From positions 627,449 through 691,448 of the forward strand of contig BFEA01000643.1 in NCBI GenBank assembly GCA_003427395.1: DNA of 64,000 nucleotides. The letters are read 5' to 3'. The stretch is from Chara braunii (lineage: Eukaryota; Streptophyta; Charophyceae; Charales; Characeae). Made by a program: the position numbers and the translations under genes. The notes beneath the pieces are model-generated. The model was not told the DNA's origin and ran no database searches. It worked only from the letters and a program-made list of their open reading frames with translations. Below are positions 33,501 through 44,744 of this stretch, piece after piece. Position 1 is the stretch's first letter. Every line of letters starts with the position of its first letter.

Positions 33501-34589
33501 GTCTCAAAAGACTCATGAATCCCTTGGGATTCTCACACATTCTCACAAAACGAACCGCGCTCCTCTTTCTTATACTCGAGCCTATTACATGTTCATAGGC
33601 AGATTGCGCGAGTATACCAAAGAGTAGACAGCTTACCCATTTTGCATTCACAACAACGCACGAGGTGCATCCTGTACACCTCTTACACAAAAAGTCATCA
33701 TACATCATGATAAATCCACACATGTGAGAGTGATAGTGATTGTCACACAGAGAGATAGTCTCAAGTCGTTATTATATGTACGGTCGGGATATCCCGAATC
33801 AAGGGAACAAAAATAGCCTTAAGGTCTCGCATGCACTTAGAGTTGAACAACATCAACTCAAAGATGCGCAGGGTAATCCCTATATCACCAATATACTCAA
33901 CGTTGGGGAAGGATCCCAACTCAAAAAAGGAATCAGGAATGACCATAATATTACGTAGTATCCCGCAAAAGCATCACGACCTCGATAGCCGAAATCGAAA
34001 GATGGTCTTAGTCAGCATACTATCACAGAGGTTTCCTCAAAGAAAACTCTCAGGCTTGACTCGGAAATCATACGTATCATGAAATCAGTACTCATTTAAA
34101 CTCAATGAGTTAGAGCTCAACATCACCCTAATCCCAACATTTATATGCACCTAGTCTGACCACACCACACTCTGAGTTAGGGAATTCAACACTCACACTA
34201 AGACCATCTCCTAGATACCCCATGCCACTCACATTTGTACAACTATCTGTTAGGGTTATACTTCTGAGTCAGCCTGCCTTGTCAGATCCTTACCGGACCT
34301 TATTGCTAAATCCTCAATCCCCCTTTACTTCTAATGACGGTCATACAACTGAGTTCTCTTTACTCGTGAATCCAACTTATTTAATTCTCCAAATCTTTCT
34401 TATACAATCCTCAAACCCCTCTACCGTAATCAACGGGTTATGCATGACGCTTTAACTTCCCTTTTATTGGTGCTTCCACCTATGGTTTCGTTGACACTCA
34501 TCACGACCTCCAGCGCCTCGTCTGCCTCCTTCACGGGCTCCATTGCTACCACGCCTGCCACCCCCTCGACCTCGTCCAATACCTTGCCC
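30501..34589. other. Gene-free stretch between the arms
   Basis: Pyrimidine-rich at 30.5-31.0 kb, mixed after that. I find short ORFs only, with no domain and no second copy in the window. One tRNA-like fragment is listed separately at 32411-32472. Confidence 0.5.
32411..32472 (-). other. tRNA-like fragment (B-box and T-arm only)
   Basis: On the minus strand 'ccaggttcaaaccctgg' forms a perfect T-arm with a B-box consensus, followed by 'cagcagc'. The matching 5' acceptor strand, a proper D-arm and a clean anticodon stem are missing. This is at most a tRNA relic or part of a tRNA-derived SINE. Confidence 0.3.
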
Positions 34590-35588
34590 TCACCCACCCT
34601 CGCTTGCTACACTGCCCTGTGATGCTCGCTGTGTTGGTAGATGGGGCGACCCTAAGAACTGGGCTTCGTTCGTTGGAGGTCCTAGCGGTATCAAGTTCGT
34701 CGGCGGGTCGACACGAGGCCAATATTGGCTTATAGGGTCCTGACCACCTAGTGTCCCAGGCATGTACATAGGCCATGGGCCCATTGGATTGCATGGCGCC
34801 CACCACCTATATGATGTCGGTCCGAGCTCAATCGGTGTAAGACTATTCCCTTGCCCTTGTGGAGCAGTCGTCGCATGTCGTGAACACTGCCCCTTTCCAT
34901 TACCTTGACCACCCTTGGCCAGGTTTCTGGCCTTCCGCTGAGCCTTCGTGAGCTTAGGAGGCTCATGCTCCTTTTCTTCCCTAACTATCCCCTTACCTCC
35001 TTCCCTCTCTTGAACGCCAGACCACATTTTGTGAACCTTCACGAGGTGGGAAGGACCTTGGTCGCCATCTACCCTCTCCTTTCCTTTCCCACCAATTGGC
35101 TCACTTGACATTTCTTCCGAGATTTTCCGCTTGCCTTTCCTGGCCTCCTCTAGTCGTATCACCATTTTTTCCAATATCCCCATCTGTCTTTGTATGCCAC
35201 TTAGTTCGCCTTGTAGTTGTGGATTCTCTATTACTTGCATAGGGCTACCACAACGTTGACTCTCCAGTCGGTCTTCTGAAAATCTTAATCTTAAAACATT
35301 TTCCAGTTCGTCCCAAGTTCATGCCCTCAACATGAGGATATATATCTCCTCACTCAACTCCTCACATACGAATAATGGCAACATGTTGCACATTGCTTCT
35401 TCGTCTCACATCTTCACGAGGCTAAGGTTATGGTAGTCGCGCAGGAAGTCGGACAAATTTCTTCCTCGAAACAGCAGGGCCCGGAGATCTGGGGCCATCG
35501 AGTCGTGCACCGACTCATGTAGTAGCACCTTCGTGAGGCATGAGCTCCTCCAAAGCAGGATCTTGGCCAAACCATTATCTTCAGCCAT
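34590..35588 (-). pseudogene. Retrotransposon gag-like relic with two TGA stops
   Basis: One continuous minus-strand frame of about 333 codons, broken only by TGA at 35406-35408 and 35319-35321. The N-terminal half has a gag-type helical pattern: 'FRGRNLSDFLRDYHNLSLV', then 'MCNMLPLFVCEELSEEIY' and 'TWDELENVLRLRFSEDRLES'. A short coiled-coil-like stretch ('LSGIQRQMGILEKMVIRLEE') and a long basic, glycine-rich region ('KAQRKARNLAKGGQGNGKGQ') follow, as in nucleic-acid-binding gag tails. No CCHC knuckle, protease or RT follows downstream, so the element is incomplete. The similarity is to the general retrotransposon gag pattern and was not tested by a search. Confidence 0.55.
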
Positions 35589-35945
35589 GATGTTTTAATT
35601 GGCCTGGCATATATGACAAGCAACGAAACATCAGGTTGTAGCCCGAGATGCTCAAAACAAATAGGGGCAAATAACATTGTCAATACCAAATCACACTAGC
35701 CCTTTCATTGCCCGTCTGACAAGGCTTTAAACACCAGTTATCCTTGGTCTAACCGTACGGATACAATGGGGAATATACAACCTACGCAAATATAGAGTCC
35801 TTAAAACAAGCAATAGATTGATAGCAGAAGCTATTACAACTGCTACTAGTCACTGTGCTTGTATTTGATAGTAAGGTAGTCATAGACGAGTCTCTAAGAA
35901 TTTCGGTCAAATGATGGACGCGCTTACTAATTATAAAGGCATCCT

Positions 35946-36656
35946 CTATTGACATGCTGTTGCTCGAAGCTCACTCCAATCTTCAACCTTCTCATCCGGC
36001 TCATGGGTGCAGGCATAGGCGTCTACAATATTGGCCATATTTCGAAGCCCTTGACTAGGGGGTAAAAACCTTAAGTCTACGTACAGGCCGTATATCATCT
36101 CACACGTGTAGCACCTATACCCCCATTCTCCCGTCCTGAAAGCGGCTTCTGCTGCTGCCTCTATCCTTGCTCGTCCCCCGAAAAACTCTTCTACGAGGAA
36201 GTCGGGCAGGACGGCGCGTAACGGCGTTGAAGGAAGCACAAACTCACTGGCCCACTTGACCTCTATATGGGTAAAAACCTGCTCTTCTCCTTCATGAAAC
36301 CTTTCTCTTGCCCATTTCGTTGCAGCTGCTTCAATTATCCTTAAAGGTCTTGCGAGCAGACTCCCATGCCCAAGTGTCAGTTCAATCTCATGCTTTACCC
36401 AAAATGATGATGGTGCGTACAGGGTCGCTCTCACAATCGCACCGCCTTGATCATCATCAAAACCAGATTCAATCCAGACAAAGGTATCATTACCCAGCAA
36501 TATGCCCCACCAGGAGGAGAGATATTCTCTCTCCTTGACTCGCCTAAGCAAAGATATCTGGAGTCCATCCCCTCTTTCAAATGGCCAGGTCATATTGGGA
36601 TTCTCCTCAACATATGGCATCTCAATTTGCCTTTGTTTGGTCCGGATTCTGCCCAT
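35946..36656 (-). CDS. Intact 236-codon ORF of unknown function
   Basis: Among the longest uninterrupted frames in the window. The ATG at 36656 is used because the upstream extension reaches only a TTG and then a stop. The composition is protein-like, rich in Trp, Glu and Arg, with no low complexity. Segments include 'VKEREYLSSWWGILLGND', 'FVWIESGFDDDQGGAIVRA', 'IIEAAATKWARERFHEGEE' and a 'CYTC' pair near residue 190. No signal peptide or membrane segment is seen. It lies 357 bases upstream of the gag-like relic on the same strand, so it may be the first ORF of that element. I do not recognise a family. Confidence 0.45.
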   Translation of the reverse strand: MGRIRTKQRQIEMPYVEENPNMTWPFERGDGLQISLLRRVKEREYLSSWWGILLGNDTFVWIESGFDDDQGGAIVRATLYAPSSFWVKHEIELTLGHGSLLARPLRIIEAAATKWARERFHEGEEQVFTHIEVKWASEFVLPSTPLRAVLPDFLVEEFFGGRARIEAAAEAAFRTGEWGYRCYTCEMIYGLYVDLRFLPPSQGLRNMANIVDAYACTHEPDEKVEDWSELRATACQ

Positions 36657-36669
36657 CACGAACAACGTT

Positions 36670-38114
36670 CAACATACGCCTTCCGTTATTATGCTGAAAC
36701 CCTCCTTGTACAAAACTTCAAAGTATCGTTTACTAAACTTCGTTCATTCCAGCGTTTTACGATCACCCATCCTAAATGAAAATAAATAGCAATAACACTT
36801 TGCAATAATAATACCCTTGCAAATGTCTAAACTCGTAACAAACATTACCAGTGGAAGTAATATAGTACTTTATTGAGTAAACAAATAAGCACCATGTATA
36901 ACTTTAATGACCAACCAAATTTATGCATATGGAACACAAGGGAAAAAAACTATAATTATAACAACTAATACCATGCTAAGGTCAAAATGCAATTTGCCAA
37001 TAATAAGCGTCCTCAGATACATTAATAATGGGAGCATTAAACTCTACTCCCTGGCTTTGACAAAAGTATATTATGTCGAGGGGCAGTGTAACCCTTTCTC
37101 AAAGGGATAACATCTTATTTCCTGAGCCCCGCTCAAGGATCAAGCCTCATTGCATCTCCCTCCGATTCCAGCACTTGCCCCTTGCTAACCCTTGCCAATA
37201 AGGTAGTCAACCTCACCATACATACTCCAGGATACATTGTCCCTTCGCAGGCAAATGAACCCACTTGACACAAAGAATAGTTGGGGATTCACCCCCTACC
37301 ACTCTGTGGCGGGCAGTAGCTGTCTCCCTTAAAGGCCATAATCTGATAAGGTTCAAACACTTTCCTCCTATTCAGTAGTAGTGTAGTTATTTTATCACAA
37401 GGATTAGATGACAACACCCCACTATGGACCAAGAACAAGTTCCGGCGTGGGTCTCACTACCACCTTCAAGACTAGATTATGATTTTTTCAAAGTCATCTT
37501 TCAGGGAACAATAACATAGGGTTGCAACTTTCTTGGGGTACATTTCACATATTGGTCATTTTCTCGTGAAATTTACTTTCTCAAGGACTTGGTCACTTCA
37601 TTCACCTCCGAATTCGCATCGCACGTGGATTCTATATAATTTCTAACCCCTTTTAAAAGATCAATCTACGCATACAGATTCAAAAACAAAATAGATATAA
37701 ATGAATAATTCAGATAAACACAGATCGAATGGATTATACATAAGTAGAATAAAATTAGACAGCCGACACATGCAGCTAGTCATAGATGAATAAGGCTCAG
37801 ATAAATAGCATCAAGCACATAATCTCATATAAGTCGACATTTAAATATGCTTACTTTAAAAGAAAAATTTTGATGCAAATGGATGAATTGCATAGATAGA
37901 CTGAAAAGTATAATCTCAACATGATAAACTCAAATGCTTAAATAGATAGAATGTTTTATGACTTTTCCTCACGAGAGTCCTTAGATAAGAAGAAAATACC
38001 TCTTTCTTAGCCATGTTGTTTCCTATCACTAGCGTACTGTGATACTGCCATGACAACTTAGGCGGCTCATCGACTATGTTAAAGTACCCAAGATCCTTGC
38101 TTGGGTAACTGAAT
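36670..38114. other. Gene-free AT-rich stretch
   Basis: No coding signal or repeat seen. AT-rich with frequent A-runs. Confidence 0.5.
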
Positions 38115-38639
38115 ATGCAGAGTCGCATCAAATGCGAACGACAATCAATCTACGACATTAGATACGCAGAACATCGTTCGTATTACTCTATGGCACCTCA
38201 ACCGCAAATGTATAAACTGCAATTGCAACTACAAAATAACAACCAGAAACAGCAACAAGAAAACGGCAATCTGAAACAACTGTTCCAAGCGGCAATCAAC
38301 TCAATAGCCTTTTCTTACCCGGATCATCCAAAAGACACCCGCCTCAAGTTGGGTAAACTGACGTAGCGAGAGACCAGTGAGAATATGGACCGCTGCAACA
38401 CAGTTAAAGTCTCTTGCTCACTGGATCAGAGCACTGCGGAGACCTGGAGGCAGAATGCGGTGGAGGAATACAATCTACAAACTACTATGATGATGGAACA
38501 TGCACTGACCCTTGTGAGGGATCATATAAAAATAGAGTACACATACTACCTGCATGATAAGAACGGCAGGCTCTGTGCCATCATAACTTTTATGGGCACT
38601 ATTGAGGAAGCAAGGAGGACTGATAGCAGCCATCAGTGA
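38115..38639 (+). pseudogene. Second copy of the unrecognised repeated protein, N-terminal part
   Basis: Two adjoining ORFs in different frames (38115-38366 and 38385-38639), the first Gln/Asn-rich ('QLQLQNNNQKQQQENGN'). The second contains 'VRDHIKIEYTYYLHDKNGRL' and 'FMGTIEEAR', matching the minus-strand ORF at 4267-4569. The Gln-rich part has no clear partner there. The family is not recognised. Whether the Gln-rich ORF belongs to the same gene is unsure. Confidence 0.5.
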
Positions 38640-38817
38640 GCGTTTAGTCTCTGAACCAGAACGCCTCACTTATCCGGACATTCAGCAATCACCTAATCAG
38701 CAATCAATCATCAGCAATCAGTCATTAGTGATGAGTTTCTAGCAACCAGTTTCCAGTAATCAGTTTTCTGCGATCAGCTTAGTAACCAGTTCTCCGGGAC
38801 CATCTGGTCGGTTTGCA

Positions 38818-39495
38818 TTGACAGGAGTACTCATGAGCACAATTCAGTCTACGCCGGTCAGTGAGTCAGTGCTGGCCAGCCTCAACCGGTTTTCATGCAA
38901 AGAGGCAATCCGTTATCAGTATGTTAGTGCCATTGGTTTCAGACAGGGAGATTTCTCAATCTTCATTGTCCAGACCAGTTTTGCTGATGACACCATCCAC
39001 GACCTGAGGCCTTACTTGAAGAAAGGCAAGGAGGCTCATGAGCTTTTTGATCCAGTCTGGATCTAAGCCACCGAGTACCTTGAGCAGAGAGAGAGGGAGC
39101 TCGATGAGAGTGGCACTACATTGATCCGCAGCTTCGGGTCGATGCTTTATACTGACTATCCTAGGCCTCCAGTCCCTTCTCTTCTCACCGATGGCACGAG
39201 TTGGTTGGATGTGATTGGTTTGGCAAAAAGGTACATCTCTCCGGCGGTGATCGACGTTGAGGCGCTGACCGAGCCCACCGAGTATCCCTATCTCAGACGA
39301 GGAGTCTTCTCATTGGACGGACTGCCTACTTTGTGGGAGGAGTTTTGCTCCATGGTTAACTACCGTTTCATGTGCCTTGGATGGTCGTGCTAAGAGCTTG
39401 TTGGCTACAGGTGGCATTTTGTCACAAAGCCTAAGTCTCAGATTGTACAAGGGCGTGGGTCTCGGCACCAGAAAATATCAGTTCAAAGAGATTGA
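38818..39495 (+). pseudogene. Second copy of the unrecognised repeated protein, C-terminal part
   Basis: One plus-strand frame of about 226 codons with TAA stops at 39064-39066 and 39391-39393. It begins 'STIQSTPVSESVLASL', has 'KEAIRYQYVSAIGFRQGD' and 'TIHDLRPYLKKGKEAHELF', then an acidic helix 'EYLEQRERELDESG'. 'DYPRPPVPSLLTDGTSWLD' and 'LAKRYISPAVID' come next. All these blocks have counterparts on the minus strand at 3400-3930. The stops stand where neither copy shows a domain boundary, so they look like point mutations. The 3' flank at 39770-39990 is also shared, so the two copies are members of one dispersed repeat lying inverted about 35 kb apart. Confidence 0.65.
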
Positions 39496-39769
39496 AAGAG
39501 ACTGACCAGAGGGATGAGTGAGGACTCTTTAGAGGTGCTGACCACGCTCGTCTATGTGTACTTTCTGAGATTATTATGAGTTTTCATTCTTCCCTCACTC
39601 AATTGCCCCTGTCTTTCCTCGATTCGGTCAGTCTTATTTTCTGCATTATTCTTGCTTGATGATTGCCTCCGTGGATGTTTTGTCACACTTCTCAAAATCA
39701 GAATGACACAATTGATGTATGCATAGCACCCCATAATTTCTATGATTATTTACTTGCATGATGTCCAAC

Positions 39770-39990
39770 TGTCCCGAATCAAAATAAAAGATTCCTGAAA
39801 CCGGGGACCGGTGAAGACTGTAATTGAAGGGTCTCGCTCGAAGCCGGACGCACACAACAGAAAGGGATTTACATTATTTAATTTATTTATTTACTGCAAC
39901 CACATACAAAATCCTGCGTGACAGCCTATTGGCCTTCCGGTCGCTTGAAGTGGCCTGAGTGGAAAAAGTGCGACACCGCGAGGACCCGAG
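39770..39990 (+). repeat. Inverted partner of 2820-3065
   Basis: Contains 'gaagccggacgcacaca', an A/T tract 'tttaatttatttatttact' and 'caaaatcctgcgtgacagcc' in the order found on the minus strand at 2.8-3.1 kb. Similarity fades after 'gtgcgacaccgcg' near 39980, giving an approximate end of the shared unit. Confidence 0.75.
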
Positions 39991-40069
39991 AGAGGGGTGA
40001 GCAGTGCCTGGAAGGAGTGATCCGAGCCACTGTGGAAGGGCCTTTGTAGTAGCCCACCTGTGGAACCCC

Positions 40070-41000
40070 TCTCCACTTCGGTCTTCAAAGTTCTCATTTG
40101 GATATTTGCTACCACCCCAAGACCATTGTGGGGCCCGTGGAAGGGTGGATTAGATCCAGGTGGCCATGGCCAGGAGGGTACACCTCTCGTCAGCCGCGGT
40201 CTGCAGAGAGAGGTTTGGAGAGAGCATGTCTGTGGGACTCAAAAGATTAGGAAAAGGCCGGAGGCACTGTAGGCGCGGTAGACCCAGCGGGCGTTGTGGC
40301 TCAGAGGTACCACGGCAGTGCCGTGCAATATGTCCATTGAATATAGGCGTGTAGGCGGAAGGCAAAATCGACCCAACTGTTAGTCGGTTCCTCTGATGGC
40401 TCCCCTCAGAATAGTGGGGGTTAAGGACCATCGTTGGCTCACGATTGCGGGAGCGGATGTTAGCATACACCTAAAAGGACTGTGGCCCAAGCCAGCGAAC
40501 GATTCCCGACACAGCGATAAGAGCCGCGGGGGTTGACGCAGACGCACTATTCGTCAACTGCAGGTTGCTGTGAGAGGTTTGAGCATGAGCATGCCCGGGT
40601 GGGGCCTGGAAATATGGTGGGCCATACCGAGTAGAGCGTACCAGGGCAGAATAGCTGAGGCCATAGTTAGTTTGTATAGAGCCCCTTTCCGTTCAGTCCT
40701 CGAAAGCTCCCACTAGGACGCTTGTTGCTACCACCAGGGAGTGCGCTAAGGCTGGTTTTACCCGGGGTCTGTGATGCCGTTTTTTGTAGCAGGAGCATCG
40801 AGGATCATCCCGATGACCGAGTATAGGTCGGGCGCAGTGGTGCGCTCTGATTCTCAAGCCGACTGATCCGACAGACGAGTTGGTGCGCACTTTCCCTACT
40901 GACTCCGGCCTTAGTGGCCACCATTCCACTGTCTGTATTGGCCTACACGCCCTACAGTGTCTGGTTCAACCCGTAGATCGGCACATAAGAGGGCAGGAGG
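40070..41000 (+). repeat. Diverged direct duplication next to the right arm
   Basis: 40068-40135 ('acccctctccacttcggtct', 'gctaccacc') recurs, diverged, at 40681-40745 ('gcccctttccgttcagtcct', 'ttgttgctaccacc'). The rest of the stretch has no coding signal or recognised repeat. Confidence 0.5.
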
Positions 41001-42083
41001 CGACGAAGAGAAAGGTTGAATCCGAGGGGGAGTCGAGGTAGGTGCGCGCAGCGGGTAGAAAATGTTGGCGGGCCAGTGATGAAAGCGGTGAGAGGCAGTG
41101 AGCGTTGTCGGAGCAAAGGGGAAAAAAAGCGAGACCAATGGGGTGGTGAAAGTGGGCCGAGTGAAACCGACGGGGTTTCCGGGCCAGGTGCATCCGGACC
41201 AAAAGTTGGAGATGGCAACGACGGAGAAGGGAAGGTGACGGGGCGGGAAGTGCCTAGCGTCCCCAATACTTATCGGATTTCGGCAAACTAAGAGCCGAAC
41301 CCGAATGTTTCGACCGGGGCGAGCTCGATTGCGGGGTCAGTTTTGGTGAAGGCTTAGTAAGAAAAAAGTTAGTGAAGAGGTCGAAATCGGGATTCTGAGA
41401 CCGGGCGAACCAGAGTATGCGGTTAGATTAGGAGGAAGATTAGTAGGTTAGGAGACTAGCAAGAAAAAAGTCCGCGCGGAGCTATGGCAGCGAAGGAAGG
41501 AGGAAGCACAAAACAAAGGTTTCGTTCGTTTCTTGATGGGAAACGGGCGAAGAAAGTCTCGTTTGGGAATTTTGTGAAGCTGCGAATCCAATGGCGCGGT
41601 TAGTTTTAGCAATAGAGCGGTGGTTTTTGTGCAGTATGATGTGAAGGATGCGCAGAGCTGATGAACCGATGGCTGAGAACGAAGAGGAGATATGTAGATT
41701 GCCCGACCTTCGATGAAATCGATCGGACCAAGGCTCGGTTTTGGAGTTGGTGGGCGGTGCGAGCATGATGGCGGCGTCAGTTCAGCCCATAGGCAAATGG
41801 TTTGGCCAGGGTCAATATTAAGAGCAGCGCCCAGGGAAGCGCTTCAATTCCACGTAGATGTACCGTGCACCCAGTCGTGCTGTAAGCAGAAGGTTCATTC
41901 CAAGTTCATCCACCCTTTTGGTGGAAGTAGCGCGAGCCCAACCGCGGGGGTTGGAGACTTACCTCGTGGCCGTGATGCTCTCTTAGGCTGAGGTACTCAC
42001 TCGATGACTTCAAGTGAATGTGGTCGTATGAGCGACCAGGTGCAGGCGTTTACCAAGACACAGTAGGGAGCGTAAAGACGAGT

Positions 42084-42199
42084 GACAGGGTAGGGCGAGT
42101 GGAACAGGGGGCGACAGGGTAGGGCGAGTGGAACAGGGGGCGACAGGGTAGGGCGAGTGGAACAGGGGGCGACAGGGTAGGGCGAGTGGAACAGGGGGA
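42084..42199 (+). repeat. 29-bp tandem repeat, four copies
   Basis: 'gacagggtagggcgagtgg' followed by 'aacagggggc' starts at 42084, 42113, 42142 and 42171, nearly identical each time. Read on the minus strand it gives a repeated 'CSTRPTLSPPVPLALPC'-type peptide in overlapping ORFs, which is an artefact. Confidence 0.95.
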
Positions 42200-43710
42200 C
42201 ACTGAGATGGGGAGGAGAAAGAGGCCGATGAACCCGGACACATGGTGAAGCTACATACATGGGGTGTAGAGCTTGTTGCAAATCGTTGTCTTCTTGCGAA
42301 GCTACAGTCGTGCAGCTCCTCGCAATCAAGTCTGCATTTGAAATCTCTGCTCCGGGTCGTTGAACTCTTGTCCATAATCTCTTATTTGTGATTCGCAGCA
42401 TTGGTTGCAAGGTACGGTTGGACTGCGGAGCGAGGAGTGAAGAGGCAACGAGCAGATAGGAACACAAGGAGGGGAGAGAGTGATGAGGAAGCTCACGAAA
42501 CTTAGACGTGGGGTGGCCCTGAGTGCTTAAGTATATATACATAGGTATGTATGTATATATATTGATAAGCATGGCTGCCCTATGAACCGTAAGTAAAGAG
42601 GGAGTGAACAGCGAGATTGATGACTTACCTTCTCGTTGGTACGCTGCCCATTCCTTCACACAGAGCAGTGGGGGCAAAGGGTTACTCAGTCATTGGTGTG
42701 CCGTCATTCGTTGTACAGGGCTGTTGGCATCAAGTAGGGGCTCGGCTTGTTGGGACGAAGAGGAGTGGCAAGGTTGACGACTTGTTTGCGGAGCAGACTG
42801 CGCTTTCATCAGCTAAGTCAACGGGGAGGCCGCAGACTGGCTGGTCTGCAGATTGAACCTGCCGAGTGAAGTAAAGTAGGTCCAACCGAATGGAGGGCTG
42901 ATTAGGGCTGGGTAAGGACTACGCAGCCGACGCCTACATGTACGATCTGCCGTTGCATGGGCAGCTAGACCCTGCCATTGCTTCACTACAGAGACAAATG
43001 AGATTGTGTTTTTGACCCACAGTCGTGTATTGAACTGTGGCTAATGCATTTCGGGTTGCGAGGCCCGACTAGGTGATTGAGTTGTTAAAGAAGGGAGGGG
43101 TCTTTGCTGCGAATAGGGAGAGTCGCCGGGAAGTCAACAATTGACAGTTTGACTACGGTTGACCAAGCTGCAACGCACTGTTTGGCCATCACTTGGGGGC
43201 CCTTAGGCGAATCAAGGCAACAAAGCCCTCTCCTGCGAATTGAGTTTGTCCCCCTCCTGTATCTTGAGAGTCTGAAACCCCTATCTTCTGTCTTTCTTAC
43301 TCTAAAGTCTGGTCCTGATCTGAGAGGAAGGCGCCAGGCGGGATTGCAACCCGTAGGACCGCAGCAAGACTCTGTGGGGAGTCATCCCACCGATTGCGGG
43401 AGCTCTGTCGGAACTCAGTAGGAGTTCTGGAGGCAGGGAACTGAAAGGTAACCATTGCTTCCCCTTTATAAACCCAGTTATAGCCCCTATCTGTATTCCC
43501 TATTACGTTTTGACTGAGTATATTGCATGCCCCTCTAATTTGAATTTCAGTTGTATTCCGGGACATAAACCAGACGTAATAAAAGAATGTTTGTGCAATA
43601 TCAGTTTCAATTTTATTGTTTGGCTGAAAGATTATGGGGTTGCATTTGAGGGAAGGCTGGGAGAAAGGCTGTATTGCATGAGTTTGACTAGGTCAACCAA
43701 AGGCTGGGTC

Positions 43711-44430
43711 AGTTCCATAAGTTTGTGAAGGCCCAGTGCTATGTTTATTTTGAATTGCTTGGAGAACCAGACATGTTCCATAAGTTTGGGTGGTCTGGTT
43801 GCTCTGACTTGTGACTGCTGACTGTGGTTGACCTTATAGGGGCCAAGCATGTTCCATAAGTTTTGGTGGCTTGGTCTCCTTGTTTATTTCGGGGTTTTGT
43901 CAGTTTCTTTAGTTCCTGAACGAGGAGGTCTGAGCATGTTCCATAAGTTTGGGTGGCTCAACCTCTTCCTGCTTTGGTTGTAAGAGAAATGCACCAGGCT
44001 GAGGACCAGGACATGTTCCATAAGTTTGGGTGGTCTTGGTCCAACGCCTCGCACATGCTGGAACTAGAAGGTTATAACTTGGCTATACTCGATTATTATA
44101 TTATCTATGAACAGGCTAGTCAGACATGGTTCCATAAGTTTGGGTGGTCTGACTATAGCTTTTCACCAACTGCAGAGAGTATTAATTAAGAATAAAACTT
44201 GTAGTACGAAGGGGCAGACTGAGTCTTGAGCTGAAGATAATCGGCTAAGTTATATGCTACCTCAAAAGATTTAGTGCAGACAATTATATAGATTTTGGAT
44301 ACTTAAACAGTTCAGGGCGGCTAGGGTGGCCTGGTCACATGCCCCAAAGAAGAGAAAAGTTGTTGTGCCCTATGTTTGTGTATACTTCATGGCTGGGCTA
44401 GACATGTTCCATAAGTTTGGATGGTCTACT
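43711..44430 (+). repeat. Spaced array of 'catgttccataagtttgggt'
   Basis: Seven copies near 43711, 43773, 43847, 43934, 44011, 44125 and 44402, each about 28 bases long and mostly followed by 'ggtctgg' or 'ggcttgg'. The spacing of 60-280 bp is filled with dissimilar DNA. It occupies the position of the palindrome array in the left arm. Confidence 0.88.
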
Positions 44431-44744
44431 TTATGCCCTTTGTAAGCTGGGTATAAGGGGATAAATTATTGAAAGACTATGAACTTATGTTTGCTAAGTT
44501 GACTTGAGGATGGTGAGAGTACTTACCTTTGTGGTTTGACCTGCATGTGACTGAGTGATGCCACTACTTAGTCTGAGTTTCAGTTTGATAGGTAATTGTT
44601 TTTAGTTGCTCGCCACGTGACAGAGTCATAGGAATTAGTTTCAATTTCTGCATTTTTTGAGCTAAGTTCTTTTTACTTAGATCAATTTTTGCATTTTCTG
44701 GTATCTTTTATTTATACTTTGTCTTGTATAAATCTTAGTAAGTC

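Noticed and set aside
41997-42677. 226-codon minus-strand ORF with a repeated proline-rich peptide
   Set aside because: It is created by the 29-bp tandem repeat and lies inside a non-coding repeat arm. The left arm has no matching ORF.
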